56,348 bases of DNA from Actinomycetes bacterium (GTDB lineage Bacteria; Actinomycetota; Thermoleophilia; BMS3ABIN01), in assembly GCA_024275795.1 (NCBI GenBank), contig JAJRYJ010000064.1, positions 1 to 56,348 on the forward strand, in the 5' to 3' direction. The notes under the pieces are model-generated. The model worked only from the letters and a program-made list of their open reading frames with translations, had not been told where the DNA came from and ran no database searches. Below, in pieces: positions 34,297 to 44,843 of this stretch; the stretch's first letter is position 1; every line of letters begins with the position of its first letter. The position numbers and the translations under genes were made by a program.

Positions 34297-35451
34297 GTGC
34301 AGTCCGTTGCCGGGACATGCAGTGCTGCCGACATCACGGTGTCCCAGATAGTTGGGCAGGTTGGTCCCCAGCATCTCGGCAAAACCGTTGGGATCGATAC
34401 GGTTGATGTTGGAGTTCCACTGCATCAGTGAGATCAGTGCTTCGTTGGTGGCGGCGGTACTGTAGGAGGAGGAATAATCGCCCAGCACGGCGATGCCGAT
34501 GGAGCCGTAGTTCCATTCCATGGCGTGGCCGCCCACTACGGCGTTGCCGCCGAAGCGGCCCTCGTAGATATTGCCGTCGCGGTCCACCAGGTAGTTGTAG
34601 CCGATATCGCCCCAGCCGAGGCTGACCGCGTGATAATAATATATCGATCGTACCGTCGCCGCCGGGTCGGGATCCTGGTTGCTGGTGACCGTGTGGTGGA
34701 TGATCTGTTTCTTCGGCACCACGTATTCCGGGTCCCATTGCATGTAATCCTCGTTGGCGCCCCATTCGGCGCGCGAGATGATGCGCGGCGCCGCTTCCGC
34801 CGTCTCCGGTCCGGAAAAGAGCGAGCCCGCGAACCTGCTGACGGCCGCCAGCAACATGGATGATGTGTTATATCCCTTGGCGTCGATATAGCTTGCGGTC
34901 AGGCGCGAGATGCTGGGTGTTGCGCCGGCGGCGCCCCTGAAATCGAAACGATACTGGAAGTAGCGGCCGTGGTCCGTGAAAGCCAGCTGGCCGATTGTCT
35001 CGCCCGCCGACTTCGTCTCATCGATATTGTCCGGACCCGCATCCTCCTCGACACTGACAGGTATCCACTCGCTCCAGTCTTCACCATCGCTGCTGAAGCG
35101 GACAGATACCTTCAGGACAGTGCCCTCGGGAGTATCATCAAGCCAGTGGAGCCCCAGGGCGCTGAACTCCATATCCGCTTCCGTGACGGGGGAGATGAAA
35201 CTGCCCTCCGTACTCTCGGCGGCCAGGGTGACTGTGGCTGAGCCGGGGGCATCCGTAGCGACCACAGTGTTGATGAAGCGGCCGCCCTCGCCGAAGTCGG
35301 CGCCGGACGTTACCAGATCCCCGCCGACGGTCTCCGGCGGCGGTGAATCGCCGCTGAAGCCCGGCATAACGAGCAGGACCACCACTGAGGCCAGCAGCGC
35401 CCCGACCAGCAGCAGGGGGACACGCAATCTCATCCTCGACTTCATAGCCAT
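34294..35451 (-). CDS. PGRP-type N-acetylmuramoyl-L-alanine amidase (N-terminal part of a split gene)
   Basis: Exported zinc amidase that cuts the stem peptide from peptidoglycan. It has a signal peptide (RLRVPLLLVGALLASVVVLL), a beta-sandwich domain at about 60-195 (LKVSVRFSSDGEDWSEWIPV) and the PGRP/Amidase_2 domain at about 222-385. Visible zinc-site elements are IIHHTVTSNQ, the catalytic region YNYLVDRDGNIYEGRFGG, and GHRDVGSTACPGNG with the second His and the Cys. The catalytic domain is complete at the stop, so this part alone could be active, but it lacks the LGFP wall-binding repeats that follow. Divergent from the GT4 gene at 35670. Confidence 0.92.
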   Translation of the reverse strand: MAMKSRMRLRVPLLLVGALLASVVVLLVMPGFSGDSPPPETVGGDLVTSGADFGEGGRFINTVVATDAPGSATVTLAAESTEGSFISPVTEADMEFSALGLHWLDDTPEGTVLKVSVRFSSDGEDWSEWIPVSVEEDAGPDNIDETKSAGETIGQLAFTDHGRYFQYRFDFRGAAGATPSISRLTASYIDAKGYNTSSMLLAAVSRFAGSLFSGPETAEAAPRIISRAEWGANEDYMQWDPEYVVPKKQIIHHTVTSNQDPDPAATVRSIYYYHAVSLGWGDIGYNYLVDRDGNIYEGRFGGNAVVGGHAMEWNYGSIGIAVLGDYSSSYSTAATNEALISLMQWNSNINRIDPNGFAEMLGTNLPNYLGHRDVGSTACPGNGLH

Positions 35452-35669
35452 ATCTTAATCGTCAAACCTCTTCAGAATTTTAATATCGCCGACCGGTAAC
35501 CACAGTAGCAGGCAAATGTAAAATGTCTGCAACGGAAAATCCTTGAATATAATTACTTATTCCGCCCTCTCCTTAATCCTCCAATTTCCCCCAGCGCCTG
35601 CATCCCGGCTACCACCGGCCAGCCACAGAAGAGTTTGCATTCAGACTCGGACCCGATAGGATTTGATTC

Positions 35670-36785
35670 ATGAGAATCGGAATCGAGGGGCTGCCTCTCT
35701 TCTTCCATCGGACCGGCACCTCCACCTACACCCATGAGCTGGTGCAGAATCTGCGACGCCTGGGTCTTGGGGATACGGTGGTGCTGTTCGGCCGCAACCA
35801 GAGGATGGCGGGCTCTTCCTACCATGACATTTCCTATCAGGAGCGCATCGCCAACTACTTCTACAAGAAGTATCGGCTGCCCGAGGAGCTCTTCAACCGC
35901 CGCATCGATATTTATCATTCGCCGCGGGACATGGGCCTGCCGAAACCGGACCGCATGCCCTGTCCGACGGTGATGACCCTGCACGACATCATCCTCGTAC
36001 GCATGTCCCATGATTACTACAGCCCCGTGCGTGCTCGCCTCTATGAACGGAGGCTGCTGGAACGCGTCAGGAGCGTCGACCATATCATCACCGCCTCCGA
36101 GTTCTCCCGGCGGGACGCCATTGACTGGAGCGGCGTCGAGCCGGAGAAGTTCAGTGTCGTCCACAACGGCGTCTCGCAGAAGTTCAACCCGGTCACGGAC
36201 ACCGAAAAGCTGAACCGGGTCAGCGCCAGATACAGTTTGCCCGAGCGCTTCATCCTCTGTGTAGGCTCGACCGAGCCGCGCAAGAACGTAAGGGCGGCCA
36301 TCGGGGCTTTCGGACTGTTGCGCCGGAGCCGTGCGGACATCAGCCTGGTGGTCACGGGCACCGAGTACATGGGGCTCACGCCGGACAAGGTTTTTACCGG
36401 GCTCGACCTGGACGGGGTCCACTTCGCCGGCTACATCGCCGATGCGGACATGGCCGCCGTCTACAGCCTGGCCGAGGCGCTGCTCTTCCCCTCACTCTAC
36501 GAAGGCTTCGGGCTGCCGCCGCTGGAGTCCATGGCCTGTGGCACGCCGGTGGTCACGGCCAATGTCACCTCGATTCCCGAGGTGGTCGGCGACGCCGCCC
36601 TGATGGTCGACCCCCGTGATAACGGCGAGATCGCCGCTGCCCTGGAGATGCTGCTTTCCTCCAGCGAGATGCGTGAACAGCTTGTGTCCAGGGGACTGCG
36701 GCAGGCGGCCGCCTTCAGCTGGCACAACTCCGCCGAACAGACCCGGCGCATCTACGAGAAGGTCATCGCCATCCATGCCCACTAA
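35670..36785 (+). CDS. Glycosyltransferase family 4
   Basis: GT-B enzyme of 371 residues beginning [20 protein letters not shown], the GT4 acceptor-side start seen in mannosyltransferase-like members. The C-domain has [20 protein letters not shown] and [23 protein letters not shown] with the conserved Glu pair, then [18 protein letters not shown]. Its 3' end overlaps polX by 11 bases. A TATAAT at about 35544 may be its -10 box, but the -35 is weak. Confidence 0.88.
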   Translation: MRIGIEGLPLFFHRTGTSTYTHELVQNLRRLGLGDTVVLFGRNQRMAGSSYHDISYQERIANYFYKKYRLPEELFNRRIDIYHSPRDMGLPKPDRMPCPTVMTLHDIILVRMSHDYYSPVRARLYERRLLERVRSVDHIITASEFSRRDAIDWSGVEPEKFSVVHNGVSQKFNPVTDTEKLNRVSARYSLPERFILCVGSTEPRKNVRAAIGAFGLLRRSRADISLVVTGTEYMGLTPDKVFTGLDLDGVHFAGYIADADMAAVYSLAEALLFPSLYEGFGLPPLESMACGTPVVTANVTSIPEVVGDAALMVDPRDNGEIAAALEMLLSSSEMREQLVSRGLRQAAAFSWHNSAEQTRRIYEKVIAIHAH

Positions 36786-38511
36786 CAGGCAGATAGCCGA
36801 CGCCCTCGACCGCCTGGCGGACATGATGGAGCTGGACGGGGCCAACGTCTACAAGATCATCGCCCACCGCAAGGCGGCCCACCGCATCGCCGAGTCCAAC
36901 TTCTCCATCGAAGAGCTGGCGCGCGAGGACCGGCTCACGGAGCTGCCGGACATCGGCGAGAAGATAGCCGCCAAGGTCAGGGCGATGGTTGAGACCGGCA
37001 CCCTGGCGGAGCTGGATGACTACGAGCGCAGGTACCCGCCGCAGCTGGTGGAGCTGCAGCAGTTGCAGGGCGTCGGGCCCAGGACCGTGCGCAAGGTCTG
37101 GGAAGCGCTGGGCGTCTCCACCCTGGACGAGATGGAGCAGGCAGCCGCCGACGGCAGCATCGCCGCCCTGCCCGGCATGGGCGGGAAGACGGCGGCCAAT
37201 ATCACCAGGGCCATCGAGCACCTGCGGGCGCGCGGCGGGCGCATACCACTGGGGGAAGTCTTACCAACAGCAGAGGAGATGGTGGCGGCGCTCTCGGGGC
37301 TGCCGGAAGCCGAACAGGTCACCCTGGCCGGCAGCCTCCGCCGCATGAAGGAGACCGTCAAGGACATCGATATCGTCGCAACGGCCGGCCGGCCGGAGAA
37401 GCTCAGCGAGGCTTTCTGCAAACTGCCGGCGGTGGAGGAGACGGTAGCCGCGGGCCCCACCAGGTGCTCCATCCGCACCTACACGGGGTTGCAGGCGGAC
37501 CTGCGCGTCGTGCCCCCGAAGTCCTACAGCAACCTGCTGCAGCATTTCACGGGCTCGAAGGAACATAATATCGCCCTGCGCGAGCTGGCCATCAGCAAGG
37601 GCCTCAAGGTCAGCGAATACGACGTCGAGAACAGCCGGACAGGCAAGGTGCATGAGTGCGCTGACGAAGCGGAGGTCTACGGGCTGCTGGGGCTGGACTA
37701 CATACCCCCGGAGCTGCGGGAGGACAACGGCGAGCTGGAGGCGGCCGCCGCCGGCAAACTGCCCCTGCTGGTCGAGGAAAAAGACATGCGCGGAGACCTG
37801 CACGTGCACTCCGAATGGAGCGACGGCCGCGCGTCCATCCGCGAGATGGCCGAGGCGGCGCGGGAGCGCGGCCTGGAATATATCGTCATCTCGGACCACT
37901 CCCAGTCGCTGGCTGTAGCCCGGGGGCTGACCCCGGAACGCCTGGCGCAGCAGCTGGAGGAGGTAGCCCGTGTGAACACTGAGCTGGGGGATTTCCATGT
38001 CTTTACGGGCATGGAGGTGGACATCAAGGCCGACGGCAAGCTTGACCTGCCCGACGAGGACCTGGAGCAGCTGGATTTCGTCACCGTCTCCATCCATTCC
38101 GGATTCAACCAGGAACGAGAGCAGATCATGGAGCGGCTGACGGCCGCCATGGAAAAGCCTTTCGTGCGCTGCATCGGCCATCCCACCGGCCGGCTGATCA
38201 ACCGGCGCGATCCTTATGAGATCGACATCGAGGGCGTCATCGAGGCGGCGGCCCGCACCGGCACCGCCCTGGAGATAAACTCCCATTACTGGCGCCTGGA
38301 CCTCTGCGACATCCACGCCCGCGCCGCCCGGGAGGCGGGCGTCACCCTGGCGATCAACAGCGACGCCCACGGGCCGGAGGATGTGGGCGTTCTGCAGCTC
38401 GGCGTCGCCACAGCGCGCCGGGGCTGGGTCGAAGCCGGAAACGTGCTCAACACTCTGCCCCTGGGTGAGCTCAGGCGGCGGCTGTCCCTGCCAAAAAAGG
38501 CCGCCGGCTGA
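36775..38511 (+). CDS. polX: DNA polymerase/3'-5' exonuclease PolX
   Basis: Family X repair polymerase of 578 residues for short-gap base excision repair. The N-terminal helix-hairpin-helix domain has [15 protein letters not shown] and [17 protein letters not shown]. The polymerase palm has [20 protein letters not shown] with the metal-binding DxD, and [14 protein letters not shown]. The C-terminal PHP domain has [40 protein letters not shown] and AINSDAHG, so the metal ligands for exonuclease activity are present. The ATG at 36775 is the obvious start; more upstream codons read the GT4 gene in another frame. The stop overlaps the next ATG (TGATG). Confidence 0.95.
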   Translation: MPTNRQIADALDRLADMMELDGANVYKIIAHRKAAHRIAESNFSIEELAREDRLTELPDIGEKIAAKVRAMVETGTLAELDDYERRYPPQLVELQQLQGVGPRTVRKVWEALGVSTLDEMEQAAADGSIAALPGMGGKTAANITRAIEHLRARGGRIPLGEVLPTAEEMVAALSGLPEAEQVTLAGSLRRMKETVKDIDIVATAGRPEKLSEAFCKLPAVEETVAAGPTRCSIRTYTGLQADLRVVPPKSYSNLLQHFTGSKEHNIALRELAISKGLKVSEYDVENSRTGKVHECADEAEVYGLLGLDYIPPELREDNGELEAAAAGKLPLLVEEKDMRGDLHVHSEWSDGRASIREMAEAARERGLEYIVISDHSQSLAVARGLTPERLAQQLEEVARVNTELGDFHVFTGMEVDIKADGKLDLPDEDLEQLDFVTVSIHSGFNQEREQIMERLTAAMEKPFVRCIGHPTGRLINRRDPYEIDIEGVIEAAARTGTALEINSHYWRLDLCDIHARAAREAGVTLAINSDAHGPEDVGVLQLGVATARRGWVEAGNVLNTLPLGELRRRLSLPKKAAG

Positions 38512-39779
38512 TGGTCCGGAGAAACCGCTCAACCCGCTGCATACTGGTCCTGCTGCTGACCCTGTCGCTGCTGCTGACCTCCGGCTGCTCCACCAGCCCG
38601 CCGGCCAACATGGACTGGGCCACCCCCACGGTTTCGGCAACAACCGGCATCGAGGCGGAGATCCAGGATACTTTCGACGCTTACGCGGCGGCGCTGGTGG
38701 CCAAGGACGAGGCCGGCTTCCTGGCGACCATCAACCAGGAGAACACCCGGTTCTACGCTTCCCAGCAGGAACTGTTCCGCCGCCTCGAGGATGTACCCTT
38801 CGACCAGTACCGCATCGCCCTGGAATCCGTCAGCGAGTCCGCTGAGGGCGCCGCCGTCGCCAAGGTGTTGACGACGTCGACGCTCAGTGGCAGCTTCCCC
38901 GGGCTGCCGCAACCGACACGGTCCGCCTATGCGCTCGTCAGGCGCGAAGACGGCTGGAAGCTCTCCGGCGACGCCTCCGAGCAGGCCCTCGGCCGCAAGC
39001 GCGACGCCCGCCTGGAGGACTTCGGCAAGGTCCTGGTGCATGAGAGCGGGCACGCCATCGTCCTGTACCTGGCGCCTGATGCAGCGACCGCCGCCCGGGT
39101 CGGCGGCCAGATCGATGACGCCTATCCGCAACTGGTGACCGCCCTGCCGGGCGTGGAGCTGCCGCGCGTGCCGGTGCTGGTCTTCTCCAACCAGGAACAG
39201 CTGGACCAGGCCTATCCGGGGCAATGGCAGGAATGGGTCGGCGGCGCCTCGCGCCAGCTGGGCAACAGCGAGCGCGAGGGCGGCGAGATCATCGTCCAGG
39301 CACAGGTCTACCGGGAGACCGGCTCTTACGATCCCGATTTCCAGAGCCAGACCATCGCCCACGAGCTCACGCACATCGCCCTGTTCCCCAGGTCAGGCGT
39401 CAGCACGCCCCCGCTGCTGGTGGAGGGTCTCGCCGATTACGTGGCGGGGGTCGAGCCCAGCCCGCTGCTCGCGGAGAAGCTGCACAGCGGCGCCGCCCTC
39501 AGTCCCAGTCTCAGCGACCTCTACCAGCCGTCGGGCTTCGATGTGCTGCTCAGCAACGAGGCGGCCCAACTGGCATACGACGAGGCCGGAACCGCCGTCG
39601 CCTACATCGAGCGGGACTTCGGTGGCGGCAAGGTCCTGGCCCTGCTTGAGGAATTCAAGCGCCGGGAGGACGACGGCACGGACCAGGACCAGCTGGTCGA
39701 CGAGGTGTTCCGCCAGGTGCTGGGGACAGGCTGGGCCGACTTCGAGAACGGCTGGCGACAATATGTACTGGGGCTCTGA
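38511..39779 (+). CDS. Lipoprotein with peptidase MA-like metalloprotease domain
   Basis: Membrane-anchored zinc peptidase candidate, 422 residues. The lipobox LLTSGC lies at about residues 22-27 after a hydrophobic stretch. A region resembling NTF2/DUF4440-like folds (about 45-165, FDAYAAALVAKDEAGFLATI) precedes the gluzincin domain. That domain has HELTHIALF (HExxH) and, about 22 residues later, a VEGLADYVAG Glu as third ligand. The family is Peptidase_MA_2. It is coupled to polX by TGATG and followed after three bases by a coiled-coil protein gene. The substrate is unknown. Confidence 0.82.
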   Translation: MVRRNRSTRCILVLLLTLSLLLTSGCSTSPPANMDWATPTVSATTGIEAEIQDTFDAYAAALVAKDEAGFLATINQENTRFYASQQELFRRLEDVPFDQYRIALESVSESAEGAAVAKVLTTSTLSGSFPGLPQPTRSAYALVRREDGWKLSGDASEQALGRKRDARLEDFGKVLVHESGHAIVLYLAPDAATAARVGGQIDDAYPQLVTALPGVELPRVPVLVFSNQEQLDQAYPGQWQEWVGGASRQLGNSEREGGEIIVQAQVYRETGSYDPDFQSQTIAHELTHIALFPRSGVSTPPLLVEGLADYVAGVEPSPLLAEKLHSGAALSPSLSDLYQPSGFDVLLSNEAAQLAYDEAGTAVAYIERDFGGGKVLALLEEFKRREDDGTDQDQLVDEVFRQVLGTGWADFENGWRQYVLGL

Positions 39780-39782
39780 GTG

Positions 39783-40709
39783 ATGGCCGCCATTCATGGG
39801 ATTCGTTCAAACCGCGGGCTGCGCATCGGCGCAGTACTGGTATTCGCAGTCCTGCTGCTGGCGCTGCTCGCCTGGCTGGCGCTGCCGCGCGTCCAGTCCG
39901 CCCGCGCCGGCTCCATGCTGGAGGAGGCCAACGGCCATATCGCCGACGCCAACGCCTCCCTGGAGCAGCTTGATTTCGACCTGCTCTCCATCGAGGGCTT
40001 CACCTCGCTTGACGGCATCACGAAGGCCGGGCAGTCGCTGTCCGGCGCCGGTGAGCTGATCCAGGCGAGCGCCGCTGATATCAGCGAGGCCTCCGCCGTG
40101 GTGGAATCCGCCTCCGGCCTGCGTCTGCTGCCAGGGTGGTACAGGGAATACCTGGGCATCAAGCTGGAGATAGCGGGGTTGCGCGCTCAACAGCTCGAGA
40201 TCATGATGGACGCGTCCACGCGCCTTGAGGGGCTCTACGGGGCGGCGCCGCTGATATTCCAGTCCATGAGCGAGATGGACCGGATGCTGGGGCAGCTGGA
40301 GGCGGCCATCGCCATCACCCAGGATGACCCGCAGACAGCATCGGTCGAACTGTCGGACATTGCCGCATCCATGCGTTCCATACAGCAACAGCTCGACGAC
40401 CTGCACCAGCAGAGCGGCTTCGACCTGCTGGAAAACATGTCACGCAACGTGGCCGACAACGCCGCCCTGGCAGAAGCGGCGGGCGCCCTGGCCGACGCCG
40501 TCGCTTCCGGCGACCAGGGCCGTGTGCAGCAGCAGGCAGGGGTGCTCGAGCAACAGCTGCTGGACACCACCGTCGGCGTCGATTACCTGGACCTGTGGCT
40601 TAAGACGCAGCTTCGCCCCCTGAAGAAGGATTACGACGAGCTCCAGGAAAAGCAGGTGGAGCTGGATGCGCGGGCGGCCGCTCTCTACGAGGAGCATGCG
40701 GGCAGCTGA
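39783..40709 (+). CDS. Membrane-anchored coiled-coil protein, function unknown
   Basis: 308 residues with one N-terminal helix (about 14-33, LVFAVLLLALLAWLALP), then an almost all-helical extracytoplasmic part rich in Ala, Gln and Leu. It has heptad-like stretches (IQQQLDDLHQQSGFDLLENM, YDELQEKQVELDARAAALYE). I recognise no family. ATG at 39783 follows the peptidase stop by three bases; a GTG at 39780 is also in frame. It may be a scaffold or partner of the neighbouring lipoprotein peptidase. Its 3' end overlaps the convergent dus gene by 25 bases. Confidence 0.7.
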   Translation: MAAIHGIRSNRGLRIGAVLVFAVLLLALLAWLALPRVQSARAGSMLEEANGHIADANASLEQLDFDLLSIEGFTSLDGITKAGQSLSGAGELIQASAADISEASAVVESASGLRLLPGWYREYLGIKLEIAGLRAQQLEIMMDASTRLEGLYGAAPLIFQSMSEMDRMLGQLEAAIAITQDDPQTASVELSDIAASMRSIQQQLDDLHQQSGFDLLENMSRNVADNAALAEAAGALADAVASGDQGRVQQQAGVLEQQLLDTTVGVDYLDLWLKTQLRPLKKDYDELQEKQVELDARAAALYEEHAGS

Positions 40710-41665
40710 GACTCCAGCAGCCGTCGCGCCTCGCTGAAGCCGGCTGCGCGCCTGAGGCTGTCCCTCAGCTCTGCGTCCGGCCGGAAAGGCCGCAGGTACC
40801 AGCCATAGAACTTGCGCATGAAGCGCCCCGCCCTCTCCCCTCCCATCTCGGCCGCCAGGTCTTCGTGGAACCGTGACATCTCGGCGATTACCTCAACGGC
40901 GGGGCGTACGTGCGACTCCCTGCCCTGCAGCAGGTCACGGAACAGCCAGGGGTTGCCCAGAGCGGCCTGGCCCACCATAACCGCCGCACAGCCTGCCTCA
41001 AGCAGCCTGTCTACATCGGACGGCGACGAGACGTCGCCGCTGGCGAACACCGGCAGCTCAAGCTCCGCGGCCAGATGGGCGGTGAGCCCGTGGTCCGCCG
41101 CACCCTTGCGTCCCTGCTCCCCCAGGCGGGGATGGATACAGACCGCGGCCGCCCCCGCCGCCTCCAGCCTTCGGGCCAGCGACGGCGCCGTTACCGTACC
41201 GCGGGCGCCGGACCTGATCTTGGCGGTGACGGGAACGCTGACAGCCGCCACCATGGACTCGACGATGGAGGCCGCCAGGCGCTCGTCCTCCATCAGCGCC
41301 ACGCCGGCGCCGGTCTTGACCACTTTGCGCACGGGACAGCCCATGTTGATGTCGATGATGTCCGCCCCCGCCGCCTCGGCCAGCCGCGCCGCCTCGGCCA
41401 TGATATCCGGACGGCTGCCGAACAGCTGTACAGTCACGGGCCTCTCGGGAGGCTCTATCTCGAGCATCCGCAGCGTGCGCCGGTTACGATAGTGAATACC
41501 GTGGGAGCTGATCATCTCCGTCGCCGTCAGCCCCACCCCGTAGCGCCGCGCCTGCAACCTGAAGGCGCGTACGCTGATGCCCGCCAGGGGCGCCTGCAGC
41601 AGGCGGTTCTCCAGCTTGACGCCACCCAGAATCGTGGCGGTGCCGATATGTGAGTTCCCGGTCAT
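40685..41665 (-). CDS. dusB: tRNA-dihydrouridine synthase (DusB-like)
   Basis: FMN enzyme that reduces specific uridines in the tRNA D loop. The TIM-barrel blocks are RLLQAPLAGISVRAFRLQAR, VTVQLFGSRPDIMAEAA, DIIDINMGCPVRKVVKTGAG with the catalytic Cys, KIRSGARG, CIHPRLGEQG (the usual HGRTR position is altered) and PVFASGDVSSPSD. The ending GRFMRKFYGWYL is the DusB helical domain. I prefer ATG at 41665; an ATG at 41686 overlaps the divergent ABC gene's ATG. It is 326 residues. Confidence 0.93.
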   Translation of the reverse strand: MTGNSHIGTATILGGVKLENRLLQAPLAGISVRAFRLQARRYGVGLTATEMISSHGIHYRNRRTLRMLEIEPPERPVTVQLFGSRPDIMAEAARLAEAAGADIIDINMGCPVRKVVKTGAGVALMEDERLAASIVESMVAAVSVPVTAKIRSGARGTVTAPSLARRLEAAGAAAVCIHPRLGEQGRKGAADHGLTAHLAAELELPVFASGDVSSPSDVDRLLEAGCAAVMVGQAALGNPWLFRDLLQGRESHVRPAVEVIAEMSRFHEDLAAEMGGERAGRFMRKFYGWYLRPFRPDAELRDSLRRAAGFSEARRLLESQLPACSS

Positions 41666-41684
41666 CGTGATACAATACTCCAAC

Positions 41685-42473
41685 ATGGCTGATACGGTTC
41701 TTCAAACCAATAATCTCACCAAAGAGTTTACCAGGCTCAGGGGCCTTTCCTCCCCCCGTAACTTCTTCGACAAGATAACCTTCACTGCCGTCAGGGATGT
41801 GAACCTCTCCGTGAAGAGAGGGGAGATATTCGGCCTGCTGGGCCCCAACGGGGCCGGCAAGACGACCCTGACCAAGGTGCTGTGCACGCTGATACTGCCC
41901 AGCAGCGGCAGCGCCAGCGTCTGCGGCTTCGACCTGGCGCGCCAGCAGAGCAGGGTGAAGGCGTCCATCGCCCTCATCTCCAGCGAAGAGCGCAGTTTCT
42001 ACTGGCGCCTGTCGGGGCTGCGCAACCTGGAGTTCTTTGCCACCCTTTACGGCCTTTCCGGCAGGCAGGCCGCCGAACGCATCCCGGAGGTGCTTGAAGT
42101 CGTCGGCATGACCGAAGCCGCCGGCCGGCGTTTCCAGGAATACTCAACGGGGATGAAGCAGCGCATGGGCCTGGCGCGGGGGCTGCTGGCCGACCCGGAG
42201 ATCTTCTTCATGGACGAGCCGACCAAGGGACTGGACCCGCTGGCCGTCAAGGAACTGCACAGCCTCATCCGCAACCAGCTCACGGCCCAGGGCAAGACCG
42301 TGATCATGGCGACGCACCATCTGGCGGAGGCGGAACAGGTATGCGACCGTGTGGGCATCATGTCGAGGGGCAGCATGCGTGCGGTGGGCAGTGTACGCGA
42401 ACTGGCGGGCGACGACTCGCTGGCTGACTTCTTCCATTTCCTGGTCAAGGACGACCTCTCGATGGAGCACTGA
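41685..42473 (+). CDS. ABC-2-type transporter ATPase
   Basis: Nucleotide-binding subunit, 262 residues, of a CcmA/DrrA-type exporter. Walker A is GPNGAGKTT, the signature is YSTGMKQRMGLARGLL, Walker B is IFFMDEPTKGLDPLA and the switch is ATHHLAEAEQVCDR. The ATG at 41685 gives a clean N-terminus (MADTVLQTNNLTKEFTRLRG). The stop overlaps the permease ATG. Cargo is unknown; drug, lipid or glycan are possible. Confidence 0.93.
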   Translation: MADTVLQTNNLTKEFTRLRGLSSPRNFFDKITFTAVRDVNLSVKRGEIFGLLGPNGAGKTTLTKVLCTLILPSSGSASVCGFDLARQQSRVKASIALISSEERSFYWRLSGLRNLEFFATLYGLSGRQAAERIPEVLEVVGMTEAAGRRFQEYSTGMKQRMGLARGLLADPEIFFMDEPTKGLDPLAVKELHSLIRNQLTAQGKTVIMATHHLAEAEQVCDRVGIMSRGSMRAVGSVRELAGDDSLADFFHFLVKDDLSMEH

Positions 42474-43288
42474 TGCTGAGAAAGCCGATGGCATTACTGA
42501 AGAAGGACTTCCTGCTGGAGATCAGCTACCGCTTCTCATTCTTCCTGCAGTTCGGCGGCATCTTCTTCTCGGTGGTGATGTTCTATTTCGTCTCCGTCCT
42601 CATCGGCGAGTCACCGACGGTGCAGAACAGCCTCAGCCGCTACGGCGGCGACTACTTCTCGTTCGTGCTCATCGGCATCGCCTTCTCCAATTTCCTCTCC
42701 GTGGGCCTGGGCAGCTTCTCCACGAACATCCGGGGCGAGCAGATGATGGGAACGATGGAGGCGATGCTGGTGACCCCAACGAGGCTGCCCACCATCATCA
42801 TCTCCTCTTCCCAGTGGAGTTTCGCTTTCACCTCCCTGAGGGTGGCCGTCTACCTGATCCTGGGCGCTATCTTCTTCGGCGTCGATTTCAGCAAAGCCGA
42901 CGTGCTGCCGGCGCTGGCGGCGCTGTTGCTGACGGTGATCGCCTTCAGCAGCCTCGGCATCATCTCCGCCAGCTTCATCATGATCTTCAAGCGCGGCGAC
43001 CCCATCGCCTGGGTGATCAGCACGTCATCAACCCTGGTGGGGGGCGTCTATTATCCGATCTCCATCCTGCCGGACTGGCTGCAGAGCTTCTCGTACCTGT
43101 TCCCGATCACCTATGCCCTGGACGCCATCCGCCTGGCCCTGTTGCAGGGGGAAGGCTATTCCAGCGCCGTGGGCAGGGACTTGACGGCACTGATAATCTT
43201 CTCACTGGTAACCCTCCCCATCAGCCTGCTGGTTTCCCGCTACGCCGTGGCCAGGGCCAAGAAGGACGGCAGTCTCGCCTACTATTAA
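42473..43288 (+). CDS. ABC-2-type transporter permease
   Basis: 271 residues with six helices and the ABC-2 pattern: an N-terminal MALLKKDFLLEISYRFSFFL, IRGEQMMGTMEAMLVTPTRL in the cytoplasmic loop, GGVYYPISILPDWLQSF and YLFPITYALDAIRLALLQG near the end. The last two blocks are typical of Daunorubicin/NodJ-like permeases. It is coupled to the ATPase by a TGATG overlap. It stops 172 bases before rpoN. Confidence 0.9.
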   Translation: MLRKPMALLKKDFLLEISYRFSFFLQFGGIFFSVVMFYFVSVLIGESPTVQNSLSRYGGDYFSFVLIGIAFSNFLSVGLGSFSTNIRGEQMMGTMEAMLVTPTRLPTIIISSSQWSFAFTSLRVAVYLILGAIFFGVDFSKADVLPALAALLLTVIAFSSLGIISASFIMIFKRGDPIAWVISTSSTLVGGVYYPISILPDWLQSFSYLFPITYALDAIRLALLQGEGYSSAVGRDLTALIIFSLVTLPISLLVSRYAVARAKKDGSLAYY

Positions 43289-43460
43289 GATAGCGTAAAC
43301 TAAGCGTAACTCCAGGTTAAGTTTCTGTTGAATCTCCCGTGAACCCATTTATCAGGCGGACTTTGAGCATTACAATCATATTGGAGGCTTTACCTGTCCG
43401 GCTCGGGATCCGGCGCGTGCATCCGGACTGCGGCAAATCGTACATCAACTGGAAGCTGTC

Positions 43461-44843
43461 ATGAAACTGAACCAGTCCACATCGTTGCGGCAACAGGTCT
43501 CCCTTTCCCCGAAGATGCTGCAGGGCCTGAGGGTGCTGAGGCTCAGCAGCCTGGAACTGCGCGACCTTATCCATGAACAGTTGCTGGAAAACCCGGCGCT
43601 GGAGCTGCCGGAGCCGTCGGGGGAGGAGCAACAGGATGTGGCTGCGGGCACGGAGGCACCGGCTGCGGCTGAGCGCGCCATCTGGGACGACTTCAGCCAT
43701 GCCAGACCGGAAGGTCCGCGTGGTGGCGCCGCCGGGAGCGAACGTCAGGACCCCATCGACCTGGCCGCCAGCCCCGAGACACTGGCGGACTACCTGGCGC
43801 TGCAGCTGGACCTGCAGGAACTGACGCCGCAACAGGTGCGCATCGGCGAGACCATCATCGGCAGCCTGGACGAGGACGGTTACCTGCGCGAGACCACGGC
43901 CAAGGTGGCCGAACTCACCGGATCCGAGGGAGCCGAGGTGGCAGCTGTGCTCGCCATCGTGCAGGGCTTCGACCCGCCGGGGGTGGCCGCCCGCGACCTG
44001 GCCGAGTGCCTGCTGAACCAGATGGACGAAGAAGCCGCCCGGGGGCTGCCGGGGCGGATCGTCCGCGAATGCCTGCCCCTGCTCGCCCGCGGCTCACATT
44101 GCCGCATAGCCGAACAGCTGTCGGCGACCAGCACCGAGGTCACCGAGGCCGTCTCGCTGATCAGGCGGCTCGACCCGGCGCCGGGAGCGGCCTTCGAACC
44201 ACGGCCGCCGGCGGCCGCCGTCATCCCGGATGTATTCATCAGGAAAGCCCACGGCGAACTGGCCGTACTGGCGAACAGGCAGGTGACCCCCTCCCTGTCC
44301 CTCAGCAAGGCCTGCGAACGCCTGGCGGAAAGGCCGGGCATCGATGCACGCGAGCGCAAGTATATCCGCGAGAAAATCGAGGGCGCCGCCGAGCTCATCA
44401 GGGAGATCGAACAGCGGCGGCTGACCCTTACCGCCGTGGCGCGGGCCATCGCCGACACCCAGCCCGAGTTCTTCGATTCGGGGCCGAGCCGGCTGCGCCC
44501 CGCCAGCCTCGATGACGTCGCCTCGTTGCTCGATGTGCACGCCTCCACCGTCAGCCGCGCCATCCAGGGGAAATACCTGAGCACCGCTTTCGGCATCTTC
44601 GAGTTCAAGTATTTCTTTCCCTCCGGCTGCGACACGGCGGACGGGCGCCGGCTGGCGGCGCCCGCCATCAAGCAGCAGCTCGGCGAGATGATCGGGGGCG
44701 AGGACAGGCGGAAACCCCTCTCGGATGAGAGGCTGTCACGGATGCTGAGCGAATCGGGCATCAACATCTCGCGACGCACCGTCGCCAAGTACCGCGAGGA
44801 GATGGGGCTGCCCGCCTCCTACCAGCGTAAGGAGCAGCGGTGA
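43461..44843 (+). CDS. rpoN: RNA polymerase sigma-54 factor
   Basis: Alternative sigma factor that recognises -24/-12 promoters and needs an AAA+ activator. Region I (activator-interacting, residues 1-50) has QVSLSPKMLQGLRVLRLSS and LIHEQLLENPALELPE. The core-binding domain has VRIGETIIGSLDEDGYLRE and FDPPGVAARDLAECLLNQ. The HTH has LDDVASLLDVHASTVSRAIQ followed by FEFKYFFPSG, and the RpoN box SRRTVAKYRE is at 437-446, one residue from the canonical ARRTVAKYR. It is 460 residues and full length. It overlaps the kinase gene (GTGA), so sigma factor, kinase and activator form one operon. Sigma-54 is rare in Actinomycetota, which makes this notable if the host placement is right. Confidence 0.96.
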   Translation: MKLNQSTSLRQQVSLSPKMLQGLRVLRLSSLELRDLIHEQLLENPALELPEPSGEEQQDVAAGTEAPAAAERAIWDDFSHARPEGPRGGAAGSERQDPIDLAASPETLADYLALQLDLQELTPQQVRIGETIIGSLDEDGYLRETTAKVAELTGSEGAEVAAVLAIVQGFDPPGVAARDLAECLLNQMDEEAARGLPGRIVRECLPLLARGSHCRIAEQLSATSTEVTEAVSLIRRLDPAPGAAFEPRPPAAAVIPDVFIRKAHGELAVLANRQVTPSLSLSKACERLAERPGIDARERKYIREKIEGAAELIREIEQRRLTLTAVARAIADTQPEFFDSGPSRLRPASLDDVASLLDVHASTVSRAIQGKYLSTAFGIFEFKYFFPSGCDTADGRRLAAPAIKQQLGEMIGGEDRRKPLSDERLSRMLSESGINISRRTVAKYREEMGLPASYQRKEQR